This document shows positions 1 through 9,004 of a DNA stretch of 64,000 nt, piece after piece. The stretch is taken from the NCBI GenBank assembly GCA_029449245.1, contig JANATF010000005.1, positions 1,178,001-1,242,000 of the forward strand. The letters run 5' to 3'. Every line of letters starts with the position of its first letter. The first letter of the stretch is position 1. The translations under genes were made by a program, and so were the position numbers. This DNA is from Mortierella alpina (Eukaryota > Mortierellomycota > Mortierellomycetes > Mortierellales > Mortierellaceae). Under the pieces are notes generated by a model that saw only the letters and a program-made list of their open reading frames with translations, searched no databases and had not been told where the DNA came from.

Positions 1-859
1 AAAGGTACGTTGGCGCCTTCTGCAATGGGAATACTATGGTCGTAGGGTCGGTGTGGCGGGAGTTTGTCCGCCTGAGTCTTGGAGAACACTTGAGAGTATT
101 CAGCGTATTTTTCAGGGAGCTGGATTGTTGGTTCATCATCACTAAGAGTCGCGGTAGACAATTCTTCGACTTGAGAGATGTCCATCATGTAGCCTACACC
201 CTGTCCCTGCTTGAGCAATTGACAGAAATTGGCGTTGCTGACCAGGGCAATATCCATGGAAGTTGGGTTTCTGACAGGGACAGGCACAGGTGGGTAAATG
301 ATAGTAATTGGTGCAGGTTTGAGAACTAGAGGAGGGGAAGCAGAGCGTGTTTGACTGGCGAAGGGCAGGATAGAAGTAGGTAGTGTGGATCGAGCAAGAT
401 GTGACAAGGCAGAGAAGTTGTGATTTTGAGTGCAGGCGAGAGTCACTGTTCTCTGATCCCAGTTGATGGAGGGGCTGTGCTTTTTTAGCCAGTCCATTCC
501 AAGGATCACAGAATAGTTACCGAGCGTGATGAGTTGAAAGGAATGTACTTCAAAATGTTCTGGGCTGGATTGCATGACAAGACGAGTGGAGTGGTGGGAA
601 GAGTGGATGGTACCATTGGCGAGGGCAATGTTGAGTTGTTGATCGACAATGGGTAGGTGATGTACTTTGGCGAGGTTCTGATGAATGAAGGAAATTGTAG
701 CCCCAGAATCAATCATGGCATTGACGGGGAGGGAGGACCCCTGGAAATACAGAGTGACAGGAATGGTGATGGGAGCGGAGTCGTGGATAGGGTCGTGAAC
801 AGGAGAAACATTGAAAAGTTGGCCTAGATGGGCTTCTCCACTCTTTACTAGGCGTCGTC
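1..859 (-). CDS. pol: Ty3/gypsy retrotransposon Pol, N-terminal part (protease and start of RT region)
   Basis: Retroviral-type Pol entered by -1 frameshift from gag and running off the left edge of the window. Reading leftwards from 859, the frame stays open to base 1. It contains an aspartic protease with the active-site motif DSGAT (about 695-680), then the flap/C-terminal signature VILGMDWL (about 515-490). Near the window edge comes LPPHRPYDHSIPI (about 60-20), the conserved linker just before reverse transcriptase in Ty3/gypsy Pol. RT, RNase H and integrase would lie outside the window. No stop or frameshift is seen within the visible part, so the element may be intact. The family assignment rests on the DSGAT, ILGMDWL and LPPHRPYDH motifs and the gag-pol order. 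Confidence 0.85.
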
Positions 860-866
860 GTTTCCC
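822..866 (-). promoter_or_regulatory. -1 programmed ribosomal frameshift signal between gag and pol
   Basis: On the minus strand the gag frame reads TTG GGA AAC just before its stop, which gives the slippery heptamer G GGA AAC (bases 866-860). A 6-nt spacer (859-854) follows. Then comes a 6-bp stem with arms GCCTAG (853-848, overlapping the gag stop codon) and CTAGGC (827-822), with a 20-nt loop. Inside the loop GTGG and CCAT can form a further short helix next to the outer stem. A -1 slip puts the ribosome exactly in the open protease frame. Heptamer, spacer length and stem match the classical architecture; no frameshifting has been measured. Confidence 0.75.
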
Positions 867-2062
867 AAATCGAACACGAAGGGGCTAGTGTTGGCAGTGG
901 TGGCACTAGAGAGAGTGTGTTGAGCCTTGTTACCGAGTCTGGTGTTCGCGGGTTTGGTGGGACACTCCTTAACCCAGTGTCCCTCCAAACCACAGTAGCT
1001 ACAGAGATCGTTATCTCTGCGTCGCTGTTTTTCTTCGGCGCTCACAGGGCGGTGCTGGGCTTGGCTGAGGTCCATGGCCATGGACGGGGCGGCAACGGAC
1101 GCGGCGGGAGCGAATGGTCGCGGGACGGAAACAGGGGTCGAGTTGCGGGCGCTATTCAAGGTTGTTGTGGAACGAACAGGTTGTCTTTGCAGAAAGTAAC
1201 CATATTGGCGAGTGTCGATCTCAATAGCCAAATCAGAGAACTCATAGAACGTGCGCGGTTCCTCCTGGCGTGACATGGTTTCTTGGACCGATTCTTTGAG
1301 GCCAATCCGGTACTGGGAGATTTTGGCAGCGTCGTTCCACTCGGTATCGGCAACCAACTGGACAAACTTATTGGTGTAGTCCAACGCCGAGCCTTTTTGC
1401 TTCAAGGCGCGGAGTTGAGACTCGGCCACGATGTGGGCGTTGGTGACGCCGAAATTCTTGGTCATGACCGACCAAAACTTATCAAGGCTGCTAATGATCG
1501 CGGGTCTTACTTCGTCATCCAGCTTAAAAGCAGGGATGTGCTTTTCCATATACTTATAGGCCGCGGTGTCCCCCAGACGGGAGATGATGAACATGATTTT
1601 AGAGGCATCCGTTGGATGCTGCGAGCTCTGAGCCAAGAAGTACAGCTCCAGCTGAGACTGGAAAGTTTTCCAGTCTTCTCTTTTACCAGTGAACTTCTCG
1701 GGGGAGTCGATCTTGGGCTTGGCCACCGACTGAGTCTTGGTGGCTTCGGCAAGGGTCTTGAGGCCCCGGAGCATATCTTTCTGGAAGGTATTGTTCTCGT
1801 TGATGGCATTCAGAGCAATGATCTGTCCTTCGATCGTTTTGAATCTTGGTTCGACCATTTTGATGAGATCCTCGACGAAACTATGGTTGGTCTGTAAGAA
1901 CTTGAGGAGGGGTCCGTACGCGGTGAGCTGGCTTTCGAGCGACTGAACGCGGTTTTTGAGATCCGCTACGACCGGGCTGGCTTGCTCGAGGAGAGTGTCC
2001 TCGATGGTTTTGACACGAGTTTGGAGGGCTTCAAAATTCTGGTTGGCGGTTTCGAGACTCAT
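848..2062 (-). CDS. gag: Ty3/gypsy retrotransposon Gag polyprotein
   Basis: A 404-residue Gag. Residues about 1-110 are predicted coiled-coil-like (start MSLETANQNFEALQTRV). Residues about 115-290 form the capsid region, with the retrotrans_gag pattern (DWKTFQSQLELYFLA, later FVQLVADTEWND and YRIGLKESVQ). A single CCHC zinc knuckle, CSYCGLEGHWVKEC, lies at about 353-366. It builds the virus-like particle and binds element RNA. The ATG at 2062 is the first in frame and sits just after the leader. The frame ends at 848 within the proposed frameshift stem, so most ribosomes would make Gag and a minority Gag-Pol. No internal stop. Confidence 0.9.
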   Translation of the reverse strand: MSLETANQNFEALQTRVKTIEDTLLEQASPVVADLKNRVQSLESQLTAYGPLLKFLQTNHSFVEDLIKMVEPRFKTIEGQIIALNAINENNTFQKDMLRGLKTLAEATKTQSVAKPKIDSPEKFTGKREDWKTFQSQLELYFLAQSSQHPTDASKIMFIISRLGDTAAYKYMEKHIPAFKLDDEVRPAIISSLDKFWSVMTKNFGVTNAHIVAESQLRALKQKGSALDYTNKFVQLVADTEWNDAAKISQYRIGLKESVQETMSRQEEPRTFYEFSDLAIEIDTRQYGYFLQRQPVRSTTTLNSARNSTPVSVPRPFAPAASVAAPSMAMDLSQAQHRPVSAEEKQRRRDNDLCSYCGLEGHWVKECPTKPANTRLGNKAQHTLSSATTANTSPFVFDLGNDDA

Positions 2063-2890
2063 GGCTGGGCAGGGACGTGGGTAGAAAGGTCAAAGTTGTT
2101 TGACCTAGTAATGTCGTGAATCTAGGCAGGGCAAGGACAGGATGACCTTTCACAAGGGCAGGAGGGAAGGGACAAGGGAAGTGGCAAGACAGGAGGGTTC
2201 AGGGTATGATCAAGGATGTATTCAAGTTACTAGGTAAAGAGCAACTGTACAGAGGGAACTACAGACTATATATACTAAACACTGAGCCCAGCGCGTAATG
2301 CCGCTTTGACCCATAGTCACCGGTCAGGACATAATTCAAGGCATTCAGTAAAAAGGGGGCGCATGTCGATAAGGCATTAAAAGGCGAAATAAGGCTTGAC
2401 CTAGGATACTACGCTTATCCTAGGGCCGAGTACGCGACAGGTGTATTAGTTCGAATGGGCATAGGAGGAGGTTTATATCCAGCGCCTTCGTAAGGCAGTC
2501 AGAGTGCCTGGCGCAATTGAGCAAGAAGGAGGAAACACCGTCTGTGTTGTTTTTGGAAGGTAGAAGGAGTGGCATGAGTTGCAGGCATGCCTTTCGTCCA
2601 AAGCTGTACGGCGCAACGTCACGCTATGATGATACCGTCGTTCCGAGCCGAGACTTATTTATTTGCTTGGGTTCCTTACACCGCTTTAGGCGGTACTTCT
2701 GTGAGGAGAAAGACGAGGCTCTTCTATCCTACGGTTCTTATTCATTTCTGGAGAAAAAGGGAGGAGTCATAACAAACTTAGGGGGAAGGCACCCAAGACG
2801 CCAAATTGCTTCTGCTCTTAGGGCATTTGGTGTATTGGTTAGGGAGCTTGAGTGGGCACGCTCACGCACTATATACTTTGACACATAGGA
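2063..2890 (-). mobile_element. Leader and probable 5' LTR of the Ty3/gypsy element
   Basis: The region upstream of gag on the minus strand has no convincing gene. It holds a TATATATA box reading on the minus strand at 2274-2267, suitable for the U3 promoter. An inverted repeat GGTCAAA/TTTGACC (2088-2094/2099-2105) lies close to where an LTR end or primer-binding site is expected. A 9-bp inverted repeat lies at 2400-2424. The + strand text begins TGTTTG at 2097 and ends TTGACACA near 2888, a possible LTR pair of ends. With only one LTR in the window, the borders and target-site duplication cannot be checked. Confidence 0.45.
2400..2424. repeat. Perfect 9-bp inverted repeat (hairpin) in the LTR region
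   Basis: CCTAGGATA (2400-2408) and TATCCTAGG (2416-2424) are exact reverse complements, separated by the 7-base loop CTACGCT. It lies upstream of the minus-strand TATA box, so it could be a regulatory palindrome in U3. Function unknown. Confidence 0.7.
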
Positions 2891-3056
2891 GGCGAGTGTG
2901 AGAAGAGCTATAAGTATGTCTACCCGCTTGAATTTTTTTCAGTTCGCTCTCCCACGAACCCTGCACTGCTTATCTGTTACCGCAACCCTCGTGAACCAGC
3001 CGTGTCTTCTCGCTCTTTTGAAAACCCCTCCTTGATATCGATTACACTCAGTCAGC

Positions 3057-4550
3057 ATGAGTTGTCCTGCAGGATACACCTTTGACGCAACGCCGCGAGT
3101 CGCGCCATTCGCTACTGTCACTGAGACCCTAGTGCCTGGTGAGCGATTCCAATACTGGGATTACGACATCATGTGGACCAAGAACCATCTTCCAGCAAGC
3201 AGACTGGAGCCACTCCGACGTCTAGGAGACCCGTTGGCCGACGATGCATTGGCAGCACTCGAGATCAAGCCCGGTGAAGACGCGCTCGAAGCCCTACTCG
3301 CTTACACAGCTCACCCTAGTGACGAACAAAGGAGTTCCGCACCGCAGCAGCTTCTGACACAGGTGATGGCTGTACCTGACTGGGTTGACTGGGATCGCGT
3401 CCAGCGAGGCCAGCAAGTATATTGGTACTATATTGCGATGACCCCATTTGAGTTTTCCACATAATACTACACCCCTTTTCTGACGATTTACAATTGTTAT
3501 ACCAACTATAGGCGCTATTGCCTCTTTATATCCCATGCGCTCCTTCATTTCTCTCTCGCCGGGGGGTTTTCTATTCCAAAGATCACCAAGGTCCTCAACT
3601 CTACGGGTTACCTGTCCGGCAAAAGGACCAAAGAGCGGGTCCTCGAGACGTCGCAATTTGTCCTTGACGTGGTCCATTCACTTGACAACCTCCAACCTGG
3701 ATCAGGCACTGCATGGAAATCCATCATTCAGGTGCGGTTTCTCCATGCTGGCGTCCGATCACGTCTTTTAAAGATCAGTCGCGCTCACTCAAAGTATTAC
3801 AGTCTCGAGGAACACGGCGTGCCCATCAACCAAGAAGATTTGCTGGGTACTCTGTTCTCATTCTCGAACACGATGTGGCGAGTGATGGAGACGAGGATGG
3901 ACGTGCATATGATGACCCAAGAGCGCGAGGATTACCTACATCTCTGGCGCTATGTCGGCTACATGATGGGAGTTGACGATATCTTTGGTGTGACCCAGAC
4001 ACCTGAGCGAGCCGATGCCTGCCTCGAGTCGATTGTACTGCACCTCGCAGATCCGGATATGGAGAGTGGTCGGCTGTGCTCGACACTGCTTCGCAATATA
4101 GCTCCACAGTCAACGCTGACTCTTAAGATCATCAAGGCTATTGGGTTGCCAGATCCTTACAAGGTCCATATGGCGCTAGCAGAGCATCTGTTGGGATCAG
4201 AGTTTTGGAAGGTGAATGGGTTGCCTTCCATGACTTTGCCCTATAGGTTCTTTAAGGAGCTGATCCTTTATTTCATGTTCTTTGACCTCTGGCTGGTCAC
4301 AATGTCGCCGTGGTGGTTCCGCTTCCGGAGTCCGTTACTCCGAGAGGGCCAAAATATTATCATTTCGAACGAATTGGGCGATAGGCGTGCACAGTTTGAG
4401 CTGAAGAAAGTGCCAAGGGAACGCGGCAACGAGCCTGCCCATATTATGATGGGTGAGGATGGCACATCTGACGATCGATTGTGGCCAAGAGTTTTGATGA
4501 CCGCCTCAATTGCAATTGGTGTCGCCCTCGTTCTTCTTCAGCAAGGCTAA
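3057..4550 (+). CDS. ER-bound oxygenase MpaB/Lcp-type (DUF2236) protein
   Basis: Two exons, 3057-3451 and 3512-4550 (60-nt intron GTTTTC...CTATAG), encode about 477 residues. The protein carries the DUF2236/MpaB-like pattern. Residues about 30-60 hold HLPASRLEPLRRLGDPLADD, followed by VPDWVDWDRVQRGQ. Then come GGFSIPKITKVL with a TGYL motif and an LGTLFSFSNTMWR core. A hydrophobic C-terminal segment (SIAIGVALVLL) looks like a membrane anchor. The family includes MpaB, which cleaves a farnesyl side chain in mycophenolate synthesis, and haem-dependent latex-clearing oxygenases; the substrate here is unknown. The intron donor is weak, but the splice joins the frames exactly and joins family-like sequence. 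No biosynthetic cluster surrounds it. Confidence 0.72.
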
Positions 4551-4863
4551 TAATTGAAGACCTTGGGGACGGAAAAAAATAGTGTAATGTGTAGACATAA
4601 AAAAAACGAAACCCCCCATCTATGCGCAAGAAACAGATATATTGTCAGTAGTGTTTCATGGTGCACCGTGCACGCCGGTGGGAATTTTGGCGAAAACACT
4701 GTCAAGATATGGTCAAATACCAAAATCTTACTAGTCATACTCCTCCTCGAACGAAGCCTCAAGGCTGTTTTCCGTCCCATGGTCTATAGGGGTTGTTCTC
4801 TGTATAATGTACTCAGTCTGCACTCTAGACATCACAGGTACTCATTGCTGTTCTAGCTCTAAA
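4551..4863. other. Intergenic region, no gene seen
   Basis: The 313 bases between the oxygenase stop and the first duplicated unit are AT-rich just after the stop. They contain no supported reading frame or RNA gene. Confidence 0.5.
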
Positions 4864-5006
4864 CAGCAGGCTGTGCCATAGGCCCGTCTCACATAAAGCA
4901 CCCACAGTTCTGCGATAGAGCTAAGAATCGGAACGTACGCCAGCACATAAATCGGGTTGCGGCATGTGGGTACGTCCAGCAACACCTGCTCTGTGTTGTA
5001 GCAGCA

Positions 5007-5070
5007 ACAAAGCTAGGTTCAGCGTCTCTGTGCTGGGGACAAAGCTAGGTTCAGCGTCTCTGTGCTGGGG
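5007..5070 (+). repeat. Perfect 32-bp tandem duplication in the unit 1 promoter region
   Basis: The 32 bases from 5007 (ACAAAGCTAGGTTCAGCG...) repeat exactly at 5039-5070. Unit 2 has one copy. This is a recent slippage or replication event unique to the first unit. Confidence 0.9.
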
Positions 5071-5194
5071 AAGTAGTATCTGCCAGGCAGTTGACCCCAT
5101 ACAGCATTCTCTCTGCTCACACGCCTATCTACGAGAGGCTCGTGCCACTGCTGGGACATTCATGCCGCTCGAACCACACTTTGACGCCAATTGA

Positions 5195-5312
5195 CGCTAT
5201 GCATGCCCTTCCATGGGAAAAATCATGCTATCGTCTTGATGCCCATGCCCCCCACAATGTAAGATGCATGATTCTCTTTGATGAAGATCCCCGTCCATAT
5301 TCACGTTGATCC
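5195..5312 (+). repeat. Upstream arm of an inverted repeat flanking the secreted-protein gene (unit 1)
   Basis: Bases 5195-5312 (GCTATGCATGCCCTTCCATG ... GATCCCCGTCCATATTCACG) resemble, in reverse orientation, sequence downstream of the same gene. The best match is 10261-10376 in unit 2. The 6933-7008 match in unit 1 has lost its middle. The corresponding upstream arm in unit 2 is about 8521-8638. Confidence 0.65.
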
Positions 5313-5475
5313 CACGAAATTCATGCCAAAGACTTGAGCTGCACACTTTTCCTCACCCCTATCTTGTTTGTTACCTGTGCAGGTGTAGGCGATGTTTGGA
5401 TTCTTCGAGAAGCAATGCTATCTTGCTTGCTTGCATGCTTAGGTGAGAAAAAGGACGAGCTCAGTCTCTGATACG

Positions 5476-5678
5476 TATATAAAGGATACTCAACCTCTTC
5501 ATTCTCACCTTCAACTCACAAGCAGCCCTATCAGCCAAATCCCTTTGCCATCCAACACCACCTCCCAAGTCGTACGCAAGCAAAGTAAGCACCTCTTCAC
5601 CACAATCTCTCGTCGCCTTTTTCTGAAGATATGATTGTAGAGCCACTCTAACGTTCGCTTACATCCATCTCCTAATAG
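5476..5678 (+). promoter_or_regulatory. TATA box and 5' UTR intron of the unit 1 secreted-protein gene
   Basis: TATATAAA at 5476-5483 lies about 200 bases before the ATG. A 5' UTR intron is predicted at 5585-5678 (donor GTAAGC, branch-like CTAAC, acceptor CTAATAG). It ends three bases before the start codon. The same arrangement occurs in unit 2 (TATA 8802-8809, intron 8911-9001). Confidence 0.7.
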
Positions 5679-5681
5679 GAA

Positions 5682-6551
5682 ATGAAAATCGCCGCCCTCC
5701 TTGCCTCCGCCCTCGTGGCGACCGCGGTTCAAGCCAGCCAAGTGACCCTCTATTACTGCCAGGAAGATGGCAATTGCTTTGACGCCCTCGTTGAAACCGA
5801 CCAGTGTACCGTCTTGAAGCACCCAGGCTACCTCAAGTCCATTGCCAATACCGGCGATTGCGAACTGTTTCGTTATAAAGGCTGCGGGGGAAGGAGCAAC
5901 TTTGTTCCCCGTGGAACCAATCTTCTCCAGAGTGAACTTGTGGTATCTGTCCGGTGCTATGAGCCTGATCTCTCGCGAAACCTTGCGCCCGCTGTTCAAG
6001 CTTCGCAAGTGGACGTTGAATACTGCCTTGAGGACGGTCCATGCACTAAAGCCTCCGTGGAGTCCAACCAGTGCATGAAGGTCGTCCCGTACCCAGGCTA
6101 CCTCTCGTCAATCCAGAATACCGCCGATTGCCAACTATTTGAATATCCAGGCTGCGGGGGACGTGTCAAATATGTTGCCCGTGGATCCCATGATAGCAGT
6201 GAACTCCGCAACAAATTTGTGGCATCCTACAAGTGCGGCGAACCTGGTCTCCCGCAAAACCTCGCGCCCGCTGTTCAAACTTCGGATGTGAACGTCTACT
6301 ACTGTATTGCCAACGGTCCATGCGTTGATCTACAGGTGGAACCCAACCAGTGCACCTACCTGAGGCCCCCAGGTCCCCTCTCGTCAATCCAGAATACCGC
6401 CAATTGCGAGCTGTTCAGTTACCCAGACTGCGGTGGACGTAGCATCCCTGTCCGCCGCGGAAGTACTGAACTCCAGAGCCCTTTTGTACGAACCATCAGG
6501 TGCTCTGAGCCTGGTTTCCAGCGAAACCAGCGTCCCATGAGAATGCTCTGA
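5682..6551 (+). CDS. Secreted three-repeat, cysteine-rich protein A
   Basis: 289 residues with a clear signal peptide (MKIAALLASALVATAVQAS). Three tandem repeats of about 90 residues follow (about 19-107, 108-200, 201-289). Each has six cysteines in the same order: YYC or EYC, a Cys within 7 residues, QC, then DC/NC before ELF, the GCGGR or DCGGR motif, and a final Cys before EPG. Repeats are joined by NLAPAVQ(A/T)S. Total 18 Cys, all probably in disulfides; no membrane segment. The alternation of LxSIxNT..CxLF and CGGRS..V..G recalls paired Greek-key (beta-gamma-crystallin-like) motifs, but this is only a visual inference. The function is not recognised; a wall, adhesion or effector-type secreted role is possible. 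The paralogue at 9005 differs at 29 positions. Confidence 0.88.
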   Translation: MKIAALLASALVATAVQASQVTLYYCQEDGNCFDALVETDQCTVLKHPGYLKSIANTGDCELFRYKGCGGRSNFVPRGTNLLQSELVVSVRCYEPDLSRNLAPAVQASQVDVEYCLEDGPCTKASVESNQCMKVVPYPGYLSSIQNTADCQLFEYPGCGGRVKYVARGSHDSSELRNKFVASYKCGEPGLPQNLAPAVQTSDVNVYYCIANGPCVDLQVEPNQCTYLRPPGPLSSIQNTANCELFSYPDCGGRSIPVRRGSTELQSPFVRTIRCSEPGFQRNQRPMRML

Positions 6552-6932
6552 AACGCGATATAGGCAATCTTGACGTTTGTATATACGTGCCATAGTTGTG
6601 GCTGTGACAGGGTCACCATAAAAGCGGTTGCAACCAGAACAGTGGTTTGAACAGCATACGAAAAAGCTCTGCACTAATATCGATAACAATGATGGTGAAA
6701 CTGGGTGAAGAAAGGAAGGTTGAAAGATAGTTTAACAATCTCGTTGCCTGGCACTCCTGGATGGGAATGACAGGCTGCATGGGTGCATTGCTAACGACAT
6801 GATGGGAACGAGATGAATACTCAGAAACGACATCGAAAGGCGGGTGGGGTTTAAAAAGCACGAGTGTAGTAGATTGGATTGATTGCACTGCAACAAGAAA
6901 ATAGAGGTGGGGGAGCACTACCACAGGAGATA

Positions 6933-7008
6933 ACGTTGGTCGAGAGTGTGGACGGGACCTGCATCAAGACAATAGCATGATCTTCCCCATGAAAGGGGAT
7001 ATATAGCA
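6933..7008 (-). repeat. Downstream arm of the inverted repeat (unit 1, internally deleted)
   Basis: Read on the minus strand, this segment resembles the promoter segment 5195-5312 (shared CATGGG(G)AA, ATC(A/G)TGCTAT(C/T)GTCTTGATGC and CCGTCCA). It lacks about 40 central bases that are kept in the unit 2 copy at 10261-10376. Similarity may continue towards lower coordinates through the CCTCACCCCTAT-like stretch. Confidence 0.55.
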
Positions 7009-7643
7009 ACACTGGACAGGGGCGGGCAGTTTTGGACGCTCTAGCAACGAGCAAGCACCGTGCTGGTCCAATATGTCGGGTCAGGGCGGAAAACAAAAGA
7101 AGAAACGCTCATGATCTGATATGACCAAGGTAACCCCTAGTTCCAACGGTGTTGTCATCACCATCTGAACTCCCTCATCTGCTGAGGCGGTGGATGAGAA
7201 AGCCAGGTTACCCTTGGATATAGAGACTATACTGCATACGCGGTACATGTCCGCAGTGGCGGTGATCCTGGCTGCGCTCACAGCTCTGATGTGAATACTT
7301 GAACCTTGCAAATTGCCCCAGTAAGTTTAGCCTGCATCGTTCAGAATGATTCAATGATAAAGCTCACCGTCTTTTTATTGATTCAGAGACCAGAGTAACG
7401 ACCGGGTCGCCTTCTGCAGATAGCAAGCAAACTGTTGAAACGACTTGTATCGAGAAAGTATCAAGTTCCGCCAACCCGAGGAAGAGTTCTAAAAAAACAT
7501 TTCGTTTGGAGATGTGGTCCTTACTACGATATTTTATGACTAACTGACTAACGTCAAGAGGTCAACGAGAACAAAGAGTGGTTTTATTATGTTCTGCGGT
7601 CCTGGTGCCTCTGTATAACGGGCGCCATAGACTACGTCACACT

Positions 7644-8220
7644 TGATCTAAGCAGTTCTCTCCGGGTGTCCGAGATTCAATTGACATTTGGCTTGGTATT
7701 TAACAGGTATGCTGGTTCAGCAACGATGAGCCAGCGCTATTTACCATCTGGATGACTATCGCGTGGATATAGCCTGCCTGCTAGGATGTACTGCTTGTGC
7801 TGCTCAGCAATAACACGCACATGCCTCAAACCATGTTTTAAGTTTAAAAGCTCATTCTGGATGAACATTATGCCTGATCTGTCGAGGACAAGCTGGTCTC
7901 GGAGGACCGCTCTAATTCTTGTAGAATTAAGAAGGGAGGCTCTACTCAGGTATGTACACAATCCCCGAGCCCCACATCGGCTAGAACATAACACTTACTC
8001 ATTAATCGCTCGATCAATTTTTTTCAATGGGTCCAAGCACTCCGCTTGTCAACTCTTCTTTGTCCGGTCCGCTGGGAAACGGCAGCTTCGCGCTGCCTCT
8101 CGATAGGCCAAAACCCATGCCAAGTCCCCGTGCGCTTTGCTCATGCACATGAGAGGCTCGCGCCGCCTCTGGTAAGTTCCTCCGTCTGATGCAGGCAGTC
8201 TTGAATGCAAGTTGCGGCGA
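7644..8220. other. Spacer between the two duplicated units
   Basis: This 577-base stretch is not part of the duplicated unit. Short open frames occur on both strands but none has a recognisable domain, codon pattern or conserved copy. No RNA gene seen. Confidence 0.5.
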
Positions 8221-8801
8221 CAGCAGGCTGTGTCATAGGCCAGTCTCACATAGAGCACTCAAAGCTCCGCGATAGAGCTAAGAGCCGAAACGTACGCCAG
8301 TGCAAAACTCAGGATGCAGCGTGTGGGCACGTCCAGCAACACCTGCTATGTGTTGTAGCAGCAACAAAAGCTAGGTTCAGCGTCTCTGTGCTGGGTATGT
8401 AGTATCTGCCAGGCAGTTGACCCCATACAGCATTCTCTCTGCTCACACGCCTATCTACGAGAGGCTCGTGCCACTGCTGGGACATTCATGCCGCTCGAAC
8501 CACACTTTGACGCCAATTGACGCTATGCATGCCCTTCCATGGGAAAAATCATGCCATCGTCTTGATGCCCATGCCCCCCACAATGTAAGATGCATGCTTC
8601 TCTTTGATGAAGATCCCCGTCCATATTCACGCTGATCCCACGAAATTCATGCCAAAGACTTGAGCTGCACACTTTTCCTCACCCCTATCCTGTTTGTTAC
8701 CTGTGCAGATGTAGGCGATGTTTGGATTCTTCGAGAAGCAATGCTAGCTTGCTTGCTTGCATGCTTAGGTGAGAAAAAGGACGACCTCACTCTCTGATAC
8801 G

Positions 8802-9001
8802 TATATAAAGGATTCTCAACCTCTTCATTCCCACCTTCAACTCACAAGCAGCCCTATCAGCCAAATCCCTTTGCCGTCCAACACCACCTCCCAAGTCGTA
8901 CGCAAGCAAAGTAAGCACCTCTTCACATTCTCTCGTCGCCTTTTTCTGAAGATATGATTGTAGAGCCACTCTAACGTTCGCTTACATCCATCTCCTAATA
9001 G
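8802..9001 (+). promoter_or_regulatory. TATA box and 5' UTR intron of the unit 2 secreted-protein gene
   Basis: TATATAAA at 8802-8809, then a predicted 5' UTR intron at 8911-9001 (GTAAGC...CTAATAG) ending three bases before the ATG at 9005. Nearly identical to unit 1, so both copies should share regulation. Confidence 0.7.
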
Positions 9002-9004
9002 GAA

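Larger units (their letters stand above)
4864..7643 (+). repeat. Direct repeat unit 1 (about 2.8 kb) carrying a secreted-protein gene
   Basis: Nearly the whole stretch realigns with 8221-11060, covering promoter, 5' UTR intron, coding region and about 1.1 kb of 3' flank. Shared landmarks include CAGCAGGCTGTG at the left end (4864 and 8221), CCAGGCAGTTGACCCCATAC in the promoter, and GGCGCCATAGACT at the right end (7620 and near 11038). This copy carries an extra 32-bp tandem duplication and lacks about 60 bases present near 10597-10655. Local tandem duplication is the simplest origin. Confidence 0.9.

Noticed and set aside
2517-2888. Open frame of 123 codons on the + strand beside the retroelement
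   Set aside because: It lies in the probable LTR, has no recognisable domain and an unlikely composition.
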